From the NCBI GenBank assembly GCA_031417525.1, contig JANOVT010000341.1, positions 1-17,032 on the forward strand: DNA of 17,032 nt. The letters run 5' to 3'. This DNA comes from JAIBBG01 sp031417525. GTDB taxonomy: Bacteria > Bacteroidota > Bacteroidia > Flavobacteriales_D > Sanyastnellaceae. The position numbers and the translations under genes were made by a program. Within the stretch, counting starts at the first letter, position 1; every line of letters begins with the position of its first letter. The notes below the pieces were generated by a model, which saw nothing but the letters and a program-made list of their open reading frames with translations, ran no database searches and was not told the origin of the DNA. Shown in pieces: positions 16,642 through 17,032 of this stretch.

Positions 16642-16704
16642 TCTGTCTTCTGTCTTCTGACCTCTGTCTTCTGACCTCTGACCTCTGGCATCTGGCATCT
16701 GACT
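16642..16704 (+). repeat. Heptamer tandem array, nine units
   Basis: Nine contiguous 7-base units follow the pattern TCTGNCN without a gap. In order they are TCTGTCT twice, TCTGACC, TCTGTCT, TCTGACC twice, TCTGGCA twice, and TCTGACT. Variants sit next to each other in pairs, as expected from slippage during replication. The unit length excludes CRISPR. It lies outside any gene. Confidence 0.9.
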
Positions 16705-16916
16705 TCTCCTTACTCCGTTCTGAGCTAGCTTGATCCTATATTCTATTCACCGGACAACCCCGATTCTATTTATTTTGATAGAGGCCTTGTGTCTCTTTTC
16801 AGTACAATGATTATCCGGAATGTTACCCACTTGGTGAGCTGGGGAACGGCCTTTGAGGAAATTCGTAGAAATCCCGTCACTGCAGGGCAAAAGACAAATC
16901 CATGTTTGACGAACGA

Positions 16917-16974
16917 TTTCAAAAATGTCAACCGACAATCCGTTATTTCAGTTTTTAGTTTGGCATTTTTGAAA
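16917..16974. repeat. 15-bp inverted repeat (possible stem-loop)
   Basis: TTTCAAAAATGTCAA (16917-16931) and TTGGCATTTTTGAAA (16960-16974) are complementary at 14 of 15 positions. The single difference becomes a G-U pair if the plus strand is transcribed. The loop is 28 bases. There is no T-run directly after the stem, so a simple terminator is unlikely. Confidence 0.7.
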
Positions 16975-17032
16975 AAGTGAGTCCCGTAGGGATTGGATTT
17001 GCTTGGCCCGAAAGTGGCGTGGATTTCAAGAA

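Larger units (their letters stand above)
16438..17032. other. 595-base region without a convincing gene, rich in repeats
   Basis: Frames of about 63 codons exist on both strands (16789-16980 plus and 16747-16938 minus), lying over each other. Neither has a promoter, a clear domain or a signal peptide, so I do not call them genes. The region holds a possible terminator, heptamer repeats on both strands, a 15-bp inverted repeat and a small TCCC/GGGA palindrome. An open frame without a start runs off the right edge (16959-17032, containing SPVGIGFAWPESGVDFK), so a gene entering from the right cannot be excluded. Confidence 0.6.

Noticed and set aside
16642..16704. CRISPR-like repeat array
   Set aside because: The unit is seven bases with no spacers and there are no cas genes; it is a simple tandem repeat.
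16747..16980. Two overlapping 63-codon frames on opposite strands
   Set aside because: There is no promoter match, signal peptide or domain, and mutual overlap makes at least one spurious. They are treated as a possible repeat element instead.

Overview
This window is a stretch of a Bacteroidota chromosome, probably from an environmental or uncultured lineage. Four things support the phylum. Several start sites are preceded by the Bacteroidota-type promoter (TTG, then 17-20 bases, then TAnnTTTG or TAnnTTCG). There is a TonB-dependent receptor with an N-terminal carboxypeptidase-regulatory-like domain. There are lipoproteins with acidic/lysine-rich residues after the lipid cysteine. The guaB / PPIase / lipoprotein / surA / moxR gene order fits this phylum as I remember it. 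I cannot fix the class or genus from sequence alone.

Layout. 1-2707 (minus) is almost all of the E1 subunit of 2-oxoglutarate dehydrogenase (sucA/odhA), cut by the left edge just before its C-terminus. Upstream of it on the same strand is a small conserved-looking protein of unknown function (2800-3168). Divergent from these, 3334-5664 (plus) is an outer-membrane TonB-dependent receptor. It converges on a small secreted lipoprotein gene (5735-6238, minus), with one bidirectional terminator between them. The lipoprotein gene shares a divergent promoter region with gdhA (6399-7748, plus), an NADP-type glutamate dehydrogenase with a strong terminator. A 317-base gap then holds an unusual cluster of TGTGCTA repeats. 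Next are a secreted protein with two HYR domains and a dockerin-like calcium-binding tail (8066-9457) and guaB (9545-11020).

11220-15379 is a tight three-gene operon of periplasmic chaperones: a two-domain parvulin PPIase, a PPIase-less SurA-like lipoprotein, and SurA. Together they probably escort outer-membrane proteins (such as the TonB receptor here) across the periplasm. A MoxR-family AAA+ ATPase (15466-16437) follows. The last 595 bases have no convincing gene. They hold a possible terminator, a 9-unit heptamer tandem array with a short inverted partner, and a 15-bp inverted repeat.

Overall this is mostly core metabolism and envelope biogenesis. I see no phage, IS element, CRISPR array, defence cassette, tRNA or rRNA. 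The parts least explained by known genes are the TGTGCTA cluster (7830-7942), the dockerin-like tail of the 8066-9457 protein, and the repeat-rich right end (16438-17032).
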